From: UBA1858 sp039182865
GTDB lineage: Bacteria > Pseudomonadota > Gammaproteobacteria > UBA4575
NCBI GenBank assembly: GCA_039182865.1
Contig: JBCDBX010000009.1
Location: forward strand, 1-35,510
DNA length: 35,510 nucleotides
Direction of reading: 5' to 3'
In this document: piece after piece, positions 27,640-35,510 of the stretch
Layout: every line of letters starts with the position of its first letter
How positions within the stretch are numbered: position 1 is the first letter of the stretch
Notes under the pieces: generated by a model
What the model was told of the DNA's origin: nothing
What the model saw: only the letters and a program-made list of their open reading frames with translations
The model's database searches: none
Program-made: the position numbers and the translations under genes

Positions 27640-28965
27640 ATGACGAATAAGAAAGGTCTATTCGGACTAGCAATACCTTTGTTGCTTAACTCAATACTAG
27701 GTCTCATGACCACCTTTATTGATGCCATGATTATTAGTCATCATGCAGAAACGACAGCGGCGGCAGTCAGTCTTGCCAATCAAATATTAGTCCCCGCATA
27801 TGATTTCTCTTTTATGTTAGCAGTCGGTGCAACGATATTTATTACCCATGCGTTGGGTGATAAAAAAGTAGATGATGCGAGATCTGTAGCGGTTTTAGCA
27901 ATCCTTGCGAATACTGTTGTGGGAGCGCTGTTAGGATTATTACTTTATCTTGCGGCACCCATCTTAATAACACTGGTTAACGTGCCTGAAGAGTTGGTTA
28001 GCAGTACTCGCACTTATATTAATATTGTTGCAATTGCTCTTCCTTTTAATGGCTTTATGATGGCGGCAGTTGCAACCTTGAGAGGGTTCTCGCTAACGCG
28101 TCAAATATTTTATTTTGGTTTAATAGCATTTCCATCATACATAATACTAGACTACATACTTGTACTTGGTTGGTGGTTTGTACCATCTCTTGGTGTAGAA
28201 GGATCAGCATTAGCTACGCTTTTAGTTAGGGTAGGTAGCGTCATCTTTCTTTTAATACTTCTGCCAAAACTAACCAAGCTTAAGTGGTCTCAACTATCTC
28301 TGACAATAAAATCTATTAAAAAAACGATATCTTTATTCAAGATATCATCACCCAGTGTTTTAGATAATGTCGCCTATGGGTTTTATCAATTAGTGCTCTT
28401 GAGTTTCATTGCGGGTATGGGAATTGTTGGAATACTAGCACGTTTTTATACATTATCACTCAGTGCGTTCTTAGCAGTGATAGTGATGGCCATAAGCCAA
28501 GCCAACGAGGTGCTTGTAGGATATCAGCATGGCGCTAAATCCTATAGCCAACTAAGCACACGCGTCTGGAGTTCGGTACTCGTATCTGTGAGTCTAGCAA
28601 CACTCATGGCAGTCGTAATGTATTTAATGTCTAATCCCTTAGTAAGTCTATTTACGGATGACCCGAATGTTCACACACAAGCAAAGTATTTGCTGCTTCT
28701 GACCATATTTATTCAACCTCTTACCGGTCTGAATACTGTCTTATTCCACTCACTGCGCGTGATTGGCGATGTTGTTAAACCCGTCATTTTTAGTCAGATA
28801 GTCATGTGGGGTGTGGCGATTCCTGTGGCATGGTCGTTAATACATTTTGCCTCATTAGGGGTTGAAGCTATTTGGTATGCGATGATTGTTGAGGAATTGC
28901 TTAAAACAATTTATATCGTATATCGTTGGAGAATGCAGAGTCGCAGACTAATGATGGCTAATTAG
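27640..28965 (+). CDS. MATE-family exporter
   Basis: A 441-residue polytopic membrane protein with about 12 hydrophobic helices in two pseudo-repeats, each opening with the MATE pattern (AIPLLLNSILGLMTTFIDAM in the first half; SSPSVLDNVAYGFYQLVLLS in the second). Charged loops such as THALGDKKVDDA after TM2 match the family. MATE proteins are Na+ or H+ coupled exporters. In NRPS loci they commonly export the finished peptide across the inner membrane, and that is my inference here from its position 17 bases after the phosphopantetheinyl transferase gene. It is the last gene of the plus-strand unit and faces the minus-strand operon across an 80-base gap. Confidence 0.88.
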   Translation: MTNKKGLFGLAIPLLLNSILGLMTTFIDAMIISHHAETTAAAVSLANQILVPAYDFSFMLAVGATIFITHALGDKKVDDARSVAVLAILANTVVGALLGLLLYLAAPILITLVNVPEELVSSTRTYINIVAIALPFNGFMMAAVATLRGFSLTRQIFYFGLIAFPSYIILDYILVLGWWFVPSLGVEGSALATLLVRVGSVIFLLILLPKLTKLKWSQLSLTIKSIKKTISLFKISSPSVLDNVAYGFYQLVLLSFIAGMGIVGILARFYTLSLSAFLAVIVMAISQANEVLVGYQHGAKSYSQLSTRVWSSVLVSVSLATLMAVVMYLMSNPLVSLFTDDPNVHTQAKYLLLLTIFIQPLTGLNTVLFHSLRVIGDVVKPVIFSQIVMWGVAIPVAWSLIHFASLGVEAIWYAMIVEELLKTIYIVYRWRMQSRRLMMAN

Positions 28966-29045
28966 CAATAAATGCGATAGACCATAGCAGATTTATGATT
29001 ATTTAAAATACTATTCTTTGATTGCTATGCATTACAGAATTTATC

Positions 29046-29798
29046 TTAAATCCAATATTGTTCTACTAACTGAGGAAATTCTTTAAACCTCTCCTGAGAG
29101 ATAATATGTGCATCATCGATTACATGCAGATCAAACTGATTCGAGGTGTATTCTTTCCAAGCAGTGACATCAATTTGATTAATCAAAACATCTTGTGCGC
29201 AATGGATTGCAAGAATAGGGCATGACAACTTTTTAACATCTTGCCTTAAGTAAGTCTCACTTATGCGGAAATCATTTCGCAGAATAGGCCCAAATATCTC
29301 CATCGCGGCGTCATTATTTAGTATTTCTTTTGGCGTGCCCCCAAGATTATGCAACACTTCATGAAATTCGTTTTTTGCTAATGTATGTAACGGCTTTTCA
29401 TTCTGCATCGGCCTGTTAGGTGCACGTGCAGCTAGCGAAAAAAAGTATTGTGGATAAGGTAATCCATTTGCTTGTAGCTGCAGAATTAACTCGTAAGCTA
29501 TTAGAGAACCCATACTATAACCAAACAATGCATACTCTCGATTTAATTCTGGCTTAATTGAATCGACTAGCTGTTCAGCTAGATCCTCAATTGATGCGGG
29601 TAGTGGGTCCTTAATTCTGTCCTCACGGCCGGGTAATGCGAGCGGACATATTTCTATGTCTTGATTTATATGATGTTGAAACCATGAATAGTAAAGTGTC
29701 GCACCTGCACCCGCTGGCGGTAGGCAAAACAATCGTTTGCTTGCACCAGTTGGTGTTCTGCCGCCGCGACGGACAATAGAATGACTAGAATCTGACAC
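29046..29798 (-). CDS. Type II thioesterase (NRPS editing or release)
   Basis: Stand-alone alpha/beta hydrolase of 250 residues that in NRPS systems removes wrong or stalled groups from carrier domains. The N-terminal motif RLFCLPPAGAGATLYYSWF and LPGREDR are characteristic. The nucleophile elbow is GYSMG (S95), the likely acid is D203 (CAQDVL) and the likely base is H231. The base lies in DDAHII rather than the common GGHFF, a mild departure. The start is a GTG at 29798, 8 bases after the membrane-protein stop; it adds about 20 residues before the usual family beginning, and no ATG fits better. It is the last gene of the minus-strand operon. As no terminal thioesterase is visible, it may also take part in chain release (inference). 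Confidence 0.92.
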   Translation of the reverse strand: MSDSSHSIVRRGGRTPTGASKRLFCLPPAGAGATLYYSWFQHHINQDIEICPLALPGREDRIKDPLPASIEDLAEQLVDSIKPELNREYALFGYSMGSLIAYELILQLQANGLPYPQYFFSLAARAPNRPMQNEKPLHTLAKNEFHEVLHNLGGTPKEILNNDAAMEIFGPILRNDFRISETYLRQDVKKLSCPILAIHCAQDVLINQIDVTAWKEYTSNQFDLHVIDDAHIISQERFKEFPQLVEQYWI

Positions 29799-29806
29799 TA
29801 AGAGGC

Positions 29807-30844
29807 TTATTTTTTAAAGATAAAACCAAAGCGTTGTTGTAGGTAGGGTCGAACAGCAGCATCACGCATACGCCATAATCTTGCATCAAGAATAAAATGA
29901 ACCCAAGTAAGTGCAATGCCCGAGATAAACAGCGCATTGTTACCGTAAAGTCGTTCTAAACCCCAACCTCCAGCAACAGCAAATAGAATTAATGCTAACA
30001 TGCTCAACCATCGTTTAGCGCTTTGGTAATTGACTATTCCTACCATCAGCAAATATTGCAATCCATGAGCGATTGCATAGCTCCAAAATGCGAACTGAAT
30101 ATCTTTGATCAATAGACCGGGAAGGAAAAATCCAAATGAGGTCAGAGTGAATAGGATAACCATTGGCTGCGCAAATACATCACGATGCCGAATAGCCATG
30201 CGGACTAAGATTACTGCCGTGACGATATACAAAGATATCGCACCTGCCTTTAATAGATGTTGCCAATTAGCTAATGGGAGATCAATTTGAAGACTCATAC
30301 TGATCAATTGAGGAAATGTGGCTAATGCTCCAGCTAATGGTGGAATCATTACGAGACGCATTACAAATTCCGGTAAACGCTTGCCGTGGCTCGCAGCTGC
30401 GAAGGCGAGTAAACCGTAATTTTGTCTTTGATAATGAAAATATAACCAAGCAAGATGAAATAGAAAGATAAATAAAAGAACATTTTGTGCGATGGGGATA
30501 TGATTGCCTGAAGTGATTGCTAGTAAAGTAAAAGCTATTCCGATAATAGGGATCAGATAAAATCGCATTTTCATACCATTCATAATCTGACGCGCTTCTT
30601 TATCGACGTAAAACGTATACGTACTAGCAACATGACATACTCCACCAATGAAGATACCTAATCCGATTAAGAAAGATGTCTCAAATGGCAGCTGGATGTT
30701 ATAAGCAAGCGGTAATCCAAGTAGTGGCACCAGCGTGACTATGAGTAATGAGATATGCCAACTTATTTGCTTACGAGATAATGAATTCTGGCGAATCGAA
30801 CGCTCAGTATTGATATTATTATCGGTGGTAATTTCTTGTCCCAT
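29807..30844 (-). CDS. Unrecognised polytopic membrane protein with intramembrane histidines
   Basis: I do not recognise this family. The 345 residues contain 9-10 hydrophobic helices (about 30-49, 54-76, 94-111, 117-136, 161-183, 196-217, 226-246, 250-271, 279-296, 303-321) and a hydrophilic N-terminus of about 27 residues. Histidines sit in or at the edge of helices at H71 (GGVCHVAS), H130 and H137 (FHLAWLYFHYQRQNYG), H153, H260 (AIAHGLQY) and H316 (TWVHFILD). This spacing could bind a metal or heme, as in membrane oxidases and desaturases, but no known desaturase histidine box is complete. It is 44 bases after the C-A-T synthetase and 8 bases before the thioesterase gene, so a role in tailoring, release or export of the peptide is likely (inference). 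AGAGG lies 13 bases before the ATG. Confidence 0.85.
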   Translation of the reverse strand: MGQEITTDNNINTERSIRQNSLSRKQISWHISLLIVTLVPLLGLPLAYNIQLPFETSFLIGLGIFIGGVCHVASTYTFYVDKEARQIMNGMKMRFYLIPIIGIAFTLLAITSGNHIPIAQNVLLFIFLFHLAWLYFHYQRQNYGLLAFAAASHGKRLPEFVMRLVMIPPLAGALATFPQLISMSLQIDLPLANWQHLLKAGAISLYIVTAVILVRMAIRHRDVFAQPMVILFTLTSFGFFLPGLLIKDIQFAFWSYAIAHGLQYLLMVGIVNYQSAKRWLSMLALILFAVAGGWGLERLYGNNALFISGIALTWVHFILDARLWRMRDAAVRPYLQQRFGFIFKK

Positions 30845-30888
30845 GCGAGTATTCTACCTCTGAATCATTGAATATTCATGATTATTGT

Positions 30889-33800
30889 TTAGAGTGTTTG
30901 TTCACGATAATTGTCGTCGTTTGTACTAGACATGTCCGCTACTAGTTTGTCTATCTGTGTCGATAATTCCTCAATTGAGGGGTATTCAAATACATACGAT
31001 AGCGGCATATCGATGTTCATCGATTGTTTAACTCTATTCACTATCCGTGTCGCGATCAATGAATGCCCTCCTAAACTAAAGAAACTCATATTAACTGAAG
31101 GTGTGTTTTTTAAATTTAGACATTCATGCCATATATGGGCGATTATTTCTTCAGTCTGCGTGCGGGGTGAGACATGTTCTTGCTCAATTTCAGTTGAATC
31201 AGGTAGAGCACGCCTATTAATTTTACCACTTGTCGTCATCGGCATTTCAGAGATAAAAATAATGCGCGATGGGATCATCGCATCCGGTAGATTGGTGCGT
31301 AGCAGATTGATAACATCACGCTCATTACTATTGATCTGATCTGCCTCACTTATGTTGACCACACAAGCAATTAACAGATTTTCTTTTTGATCATTAAGTA
31401 TTATTTTGACAGCTGCTTGTTTGATATTATCTAAGGCAACAAGACTATTTTCAATTTCACCTAATTCAATTCTGTGCCCATGAATTTTTATCTGATTATC
31501 ATCTCGACCGAGATAAGAAAGTAAGCCATTTTTATCATAGCTTGCATAATCTCCACTATCGTAAATGATACTGTCTGGATCAAATGGATTCGTAATAAAT
31601 TTCTCTTGCGTTAAATTGGCTTGGTTAAGATAGCCAGTAGCAAGACCTATGCCTCCAATGTAAAGTTTTCCGCGTGCACCTATAGGTACTCGATGATAAT
31701 CTTCATCAAATAAATAGATCTGTGTGTTAGCAACAGGATTCCCTATGGGAGCAGTTTGCAAATCTGATAGTAAAGTTGCGTTACATTCATATGCCGTTAC
31801 ATCAATCGATGCTTCAGTAGGGCCATAAAGATTAAATAGTTGGCATGTTGGTACAGTATCAAAAAATTTCTTACAGATATTTACATATAATGCCTCACCG
31901 CTACATATCATGAGGCGTAAACTCGGTAAATCATGATCTTCGGTGCTAAATGTATCTGCCAGCAGAAAATCGTTTAGCATACTAGGCACAAAATGAGACA
32001 CACTAATGTTTTCAGTTTTGATTAAGTGATGCAGGTATTCTCTATCTAGATGACCATCAGGCGCCGCCAATACCAACGTTGCGCCACAAATATTAGGTAA
32101 AAATAATTCCCAAATCGAAACGTCAAAGCTGATGGGTGTTTTTTGTAATATGCGATCGTTGGGTGTGATTGAGAATCTTGATTGCATCCAGAGTAACTGA
32201 TTAGTAATAGCCAGCTGGGTATTTGGAACACCTTTTGGTTGGCCAGTTGAGCCTGAGGTATAGATGATATAGCTGATATCATCATCTTTGGGTTGAGCAA
32301 GAGTTGTCGCGGAGTCTGTATCATGCTTGTTAAGGTCGGTCGTTGCGAGATCAACAAGCTGACAATCTGGTGGCGTATCCAAAGCCCACGCATCTTTTCT
32401 TACTTGATGCAAAATGAGCTTTGGTTGGGAATCAGCAATAATACTATTGATTCTAGAGTTTGGTTGGTTGCTATCCAGTGGAAGATAAGTAGCCCCAACT
32501 TTTTGGATAGCCCAAACTGCAATAATTAGTTCAAATGAACGTTCAAGATAAACACCGACAATCGTTTGTCTGGTAATTCCAGACTGTAATAAGACATTTG
32601 CAAGTTGATTAGAGCGATTATTCAACTCGCGATAAGATAATTTCTTTTTCTGATAGACAAGGGCTGGATGATCAGGTGTTTTCTCGACTTGTTGTAAAAA
32701 TAAATCTAGTAAGTTTGCATTTTGATTTAATGCTTTAGATGTTTGGTTCCATTCATTCATCATAGAATCTTCATCTTTAGAAATCATGTCTATACTTGAA
32801 ATACTGTCATTAGTCTTTTTTACTAAGTTAAGTATTATCGTTTCCAAGTGTTCAAGCATATGCTCAAGTATCGCTTTATCATGCCCGGCACTTTTAGCTC
32901 GGAATGAAAGATGAATCATATCACCTGGCGCAGCTTGCAAAGTCAGAGGTAAGTGAGTTGATTCGTCATACTGGATATTATCAATAGATAGTGCTTTCGT
33001 TGCCTGTTGGCTATTGAGTGTATCAATAGGGTAACTTTCAATCACAAGTAAACAATTGAATAGTCCATGAGATAAATTCATCATTGACTGAATGTCACGC
33101 AATGGAACATATTCATGCTCGATTCTTGCTTGATGGGCTAATTGAATTGAATTCAACCATTCGATGACATTTGAGCTAGGCTCTATACAAATTTTAATGG
33201 GTATAGTATTGATAAATAAGCCCACCATTTGCATAGATCCAGTCAAGTTAGCAGGTCGACCAGAAACTGTCGTTCCAAATATAATATCGTCAGGATTTCC
33301 ATAGCGTCTTAACAATAATGCAAATGCTGCTTGAATTAAGGTATTAAAAGTTAAACTTTTAGTCTTCAAAAATGCATTGATTGTGTCACTATCTTTAGTA
33401 GTCAATTTACGTTCTAAATATAGATTTTCAATTTTGTGTGTTTCATAACGATTTTCACCAATTGGTAAATAGGGCATCTCTGGTATGTCCTGTAATTCAT
33501 GCTTCCAATATGCTAATGATGTTTCGTTATCGAGAGACTTAAGCCAGCGTATATACTCAGAATAAGGAGGGCTGATTTGAATAACTTCACGAATATCGTC
33601 TGTGATAAGCTGCTGATAGTGCTCAATGACTTCACGCAATATTATTGCCATCGACCAACCATCGAGAATTAGATGATGGTAACTACACAGAAGATGGACA
33701 CGATTATCGTCTAATTGACACCAGAAAATACGTATTAAAGGCGGACGTTTGAGATTAAATGACTCTGTTCGATTATAGGCTAACAAGCTATGCAACTGTT

Positions 33801-34134
33801 GGCTTTGTTCTTTTTCACTTGATGATAGCCAATCCTTTTGCATGATTGTGAAAGGTAACTGCTTAAACTGTATCTGGTAGGGTTCATCTCTTTGTTCCCA
33901 ATAGAAACCACATCTCAAGGCGGAATGTTTTTGAAGATTATCTTCCCATGCTTGTTGCATTATTTGTTGGTCAAGTTGTCCTTGTAGTGTCAGTACAATT
34001 TGCGGAACATAATCTCCAGATTTAGGATTTAGTAAAGTATGGAACAATAAACCTTGCTGCATTGATGAGAGAGGAAATATATTTTCAATATTTTTCCGAT
34101 CATAAGGATTACTTGCTTGTGATGTATTATTCAT
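30889..34134 (-). CDS. Nonribosomal peptide synthetase, C-A(Ser)-T
   Basis: A single module of 1081 residues. The N-terminus NIENIFPLSSMQQGLLFH resembles a COM-type acceptor plus the start of a D-accepting condensation domain, fitting a partner that ends in an E domain. C motif: HHLILDG (H153, H154, D158). A domain: YTSGSTGQPKG (625-635); specificity residues D671 V672 W675 H714 I743 S745 L769 I777 D778 K971 read as serine; GPTEAS (771-776); and HGHRIELGEIE. The A7 motif is YDSGDYAS rather than Y(K/R)TGD. The T domain has LGGHS (S1025). The protein then ends after about 56 residues: no thioesterase, reductase or terminal condensation domain. Its ATG follows directly on the stop codon of the upstream synthetase, so the two are translated as a pair. 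If it is the last module, release must come from another protein. Confidence 0.94.
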   Translation of the reverse strand: MNNTSQASNPYDRKNIENIFPLSSMQQGLLFHTLLNPKSGDYVPQIVLTLQGQLDQQIMQQAWEDNLQKHSALRCGFYWEQRDEPYQIQFKQLPFTIMQKDWLSSSEKEQSQQLHSLLAYNRTESFNLKRPPLIRIFWCQLDDNRVHLLCSYHHLILDGWSMAIILREVIEHYQQLITDDIREVIQISPPYSEYIRWLKSLDNETSLAYWKHELQDIPEMPYLPIGENRYETHKIENLYLERKLTTKDSDTINAFLKTKSLTFNTLIQAAFALLLRRYGNPDDIIFGTTVSGRPANLTGSMQMVGLFINTIPIKICIEPSSNVIEWLNSIQLAHQARIEHEYVPLRDIQSMMNLSHGLFNCLLVIESYPIDTLNSQQATKALSIDNIQYDESTHLPLTLQAAPGDMIHLSFRAKSAGHDKAILEHMLEHLETIILNLVKKTNDSISSIDMISKDEDSMMNEWNQTSKALNQNANLLDLFLQQVEKTPDHPALVYQKKKLSYRELNNRSNQLANVLLQSGITRQTIVGVYLERSFELIIAVWAIQKVGATYLPLDSNQPNSRINSIIADSQPKLILHQVRKDAWALDTPPDCQLVDLATTDLNKHDTDSATTLAQPKDDDISYIIYTSGSTGQPKGVPNTQLAITNQLLWMQSRFSITPNDRILQKTPISFDVSIWELFLPNICGATLVLAAPDGHLDREYLHHLIKTENISVSHFVPSMLNDFLLADTFSTEDHDLPSLRLMICSGEALYVNICKKFFDTVPTCQLFNLYGPTEASIDVTAYECNATLLSDLQTAPIGNPVANTQIYLFDEDYHRVPIGARGKLYIGGIGLATGYLNQANLTQEKFITNPFDPDSIIYDSGDYASYDKNGLLSYLGRDDNQIKIHGHRIELGEIENSLVALDNIKQAAVKIILNDQKENLLIACVVNISEADQINSNERDVINLLRTNLPDAMIPSRIIFISEMPMTTSGKINRRALPDSTEIEQEHVSPRTQTEEIIAHIWHECLNLKNTPSVNMSFFSLGGHSLIATRIVNRVKQSMNIDMPLSYVFEYPSIEELSTQIDKLVADMSSTNDDNYREQTL

Positions 34135-35510
34135 CTAGAGATTGTCCAACATGTTAGCTAATTCATCGTTATCGATTTCCATGTCGGGAAAATCTTCACT
34201 AACCAAGCCGCCATCATGCTGACCACCCAGGCAGTAGTTGATCATTCCTTTTAGTTCATCAAGAGTGTTGTCAAGTAACATTTGGATTGTTTCGCGCTGA
34301 TATTGAGTGGTGCTGTAGTTCCAATGTATTTTCAACTCACCATCAATTACAAAAGCATTAATATCAAATATTACATCTTGCTGATTATTAGGGTGCCTAG
34401 ATGATCCAGTACTTTCGCTCGCTAATGTAAAATTAGCTGAATCATTAAATAAAGCATCGGCTTGGCCAAAGTAATTAAAGCGTATGCTTGGCAAAACATT
34501 GAGTGATTTCTTAGATGACTTGTTTTGATTATACCAACGCAAGACACCATACCCGATACCTTGATCGGGAACGGAACGCAATATAGATTTGTGAGATTTT
34601 AATATCTCACCGAGCTCGTTTGAATTGATCGATTTATTGTCAAAGATAAGTGGATACATCGCAGTGAACCAACCAACGGTGTCACTTAGATCAATATCAT
34701 TTTCTTGTTGAAGCTTGTGTGCATCACGACCATGCGATTCGAACATGATCTGTATTTGCAGATGTTCACACCACTTAAACATAGTTTGTATAAGTGCAAT
34801 GATTAATAGCTCATCACTTTTAATCGAATACTGACTAGGAACTGAATCAAGCCATTCTTTTGTTAATTCTTTTTTTAGTGTTGCCGTTAAAGTGTTTTGA
34901 TCACGCATGGATTGTTTTCCATCCGGCATATCCATCGGCAAAAGTGGTAATGAGATACTCTGCTTTTGCCAGTAGTCACGTTGAGATTCAAAGTCGATTT
35001 GTTGCAGTAATTCTACCCAATCGTTGGCAGAGTGAGTTTTGCTAGGCAAGCGTGGCGCTTCTCCTTTTTCTAATTGGGTATATAGATTGAATAAACTAGA
35101 AATTAATATACGCCACGATATTCCATCTATTATTAAGTGATGGCAAATCCACAGTAGGCGTCGCTCTATTGTGGAGCCCGTATGACACTCAATGTAAGCA
35201 AGTTTCCAAACTGGCGACTGATCAAGTCTAAAACTATTTTGTATTTGCTCAGAAATGTGAATAATTGAATCTTCTAATGAGTCATTTTCTTGCACAATGA
35301 TGGTGATTATTTCAGAATCATTAGGTATTGAAGTTAAAAATTCTTGTTGCCAGTCATTATTTTCATAGTAAAACCGACTGCGAAGTACGTCATAGTGCTC
35401 AGATAATGCAAATAATGCTTTATTTAGAGTAGCCTCCTGCAATGGTTCGTTAAGTTTCAATAATAGGCTTTGATTCCAGAACTCGGGATGTTCTAGCTGT
35501 TGCTGGAAAA
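34135..35510 (-). CDS. NRPS C-terminal part with epimerization domain (cut by right edge)
   Basis: The frame stays open to the end of the window, so the gene is larger; the leucine codon TTG at 35460-35458 is internal, not a start. The first visible residues (FQQQLEHPEFWNQSLLLKL) are the opening of an epimerization domain. HHLIIDG lies at 35142-35122, ESHGR at 34740-34726 (catalytic Glu) and GWFTAMYPL downstream, all E-domain signatures. The domain should deliver a D-configured residue or peptide to the next condensation domain. The protein ends in an acidic amphipathic tail (about MEIDNDELANMLDNL) that could be a docking helix. Its TAG (34137-34135) directly abuts the ATG of the C-A(Ser)-T gene, the probable recipient. 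The modules that set its residue lie outside the window. Confidence 0.92.
   Translation of the reverse strand, partial: FQQQLEHPEFWNQSLLLKLNEPLQEATLNKALFALSEHYDVLRSRFYYENNDWQQEFLTSIPNDSEIITIIVQENDSLEDSIIHISEQIQNSFRLDQSPVWKLAYIECHTGSTIERRLLWICHHLIIDGISWRILISSLFNLYTQLEKGEAPRLPSKTHSANDWVELLQQIDFESQRDYWQKQSISLPLLPMDMPDGKQSMRDQNTLTATLKKELTKEWLDSVPSQYSIKSDELLIIALIQTMFKWCEHLQIQIMFESHGRDAHKLQQENDIDLSDTVGWFTAMYPLIFDNKSINSNELGEILKSHKSILRSVPDQGIGYGVLRWYNQNKSSKKSLNVLPSIRFNYFGQADALFNDSANFTLASESTGSSRHPNNQQDVIFDINAFVIDGELKIHWNYSTTQYQRETIQMLLDNTLDELKGMINYCLGGQHDGGLVSEDFPDMEIDNDELANMLDNL

Noticed and set aside
28983..29029. CATAGCA/TGCTATG inverted repeat between the converging MATE and thioesterase genes as a terminator
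   Set aside because: The stem is only 7 bp, AT-rich, with a 33-base loop and no T-run on either strand.
35458..35460. TTG as the start of the right-edge NRPS gene
   Set aside because: The upstream codons remain open to the window edge and encode the conserved opening of an epimerization domain, so this is an internal leucine codon.

Overview
The window comes from a low-GC (roughly 40% by eye) gammaproteobacterium. The evidence is a classical gsp type II secretion operon, a tRNA-Glu close in sequence to the enterobacterial one, AcrB-type efflux genes and a good Fur box. I cannot name the genus.

Region 1 (1-6361, minus strand) is the front part of a type II secretion operon in the order gspC, D, E, F, G, H. 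gspH runs off the left edge. A tRNA-Glu(UUC) gene (6591-6666, plus strand) follows, with its own likely promoter, divergent from gspC.

Region 2 (6960-14256, plus strand) is a four-gene export operon: outer-membrane lipoprotein channel, periplasmic adaptor, HAE1/RND pump, and a DHA2-type MFS transporter that starts on the base after the RND stop codon.

Region 3 (14377-18840, minus strand) is an ABC ATPase and a 1197-residue ABC permease fused to an M1-peptidase-like periplasmic domain. All three zinc-ligand positions of that domain appear to be lost.

Region 4 (19023-35510) is a nonribosomal peptide synthetase (NRPS) locus. On the plus strand are a C-A-T-C-A-T-E synthetase (A-domain residues read as Gly, then Val), an EntD-type phosphopantetheinyl transferase and a MATE exporter. 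Converging on these, on the minus strand, is an operon: the end of an upstream NRPS that finishes in an epimerization domain (cut by the right edge), a C-A-T synthetase (code reads Ser), an unrecognised histidine-bearing polytopic membrane protein and a type II thioesterase. No synthetase end visible here carries a terminal thioesterase.

The 182-base gap between the ABC pair and the plus-strand NRPS holds a Fur box (15 of 19 consensus positions). It lies in a larger dyad with perfect TATAAT boxes on both strands. The most economical reading is an iron-repressed, partly D-configured peptide, probably a siderophore, with linked export machinery. The T-before-E and D-accepting C domain signatures suggest assembly through several proteins that pass chains from E domains to D-accepting C domains. 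The points most worth a second look are the unknown membrane protein, the unexplained chain release, the apparently dead peptidase fused to an ABC permease, and the shared Fur operator.
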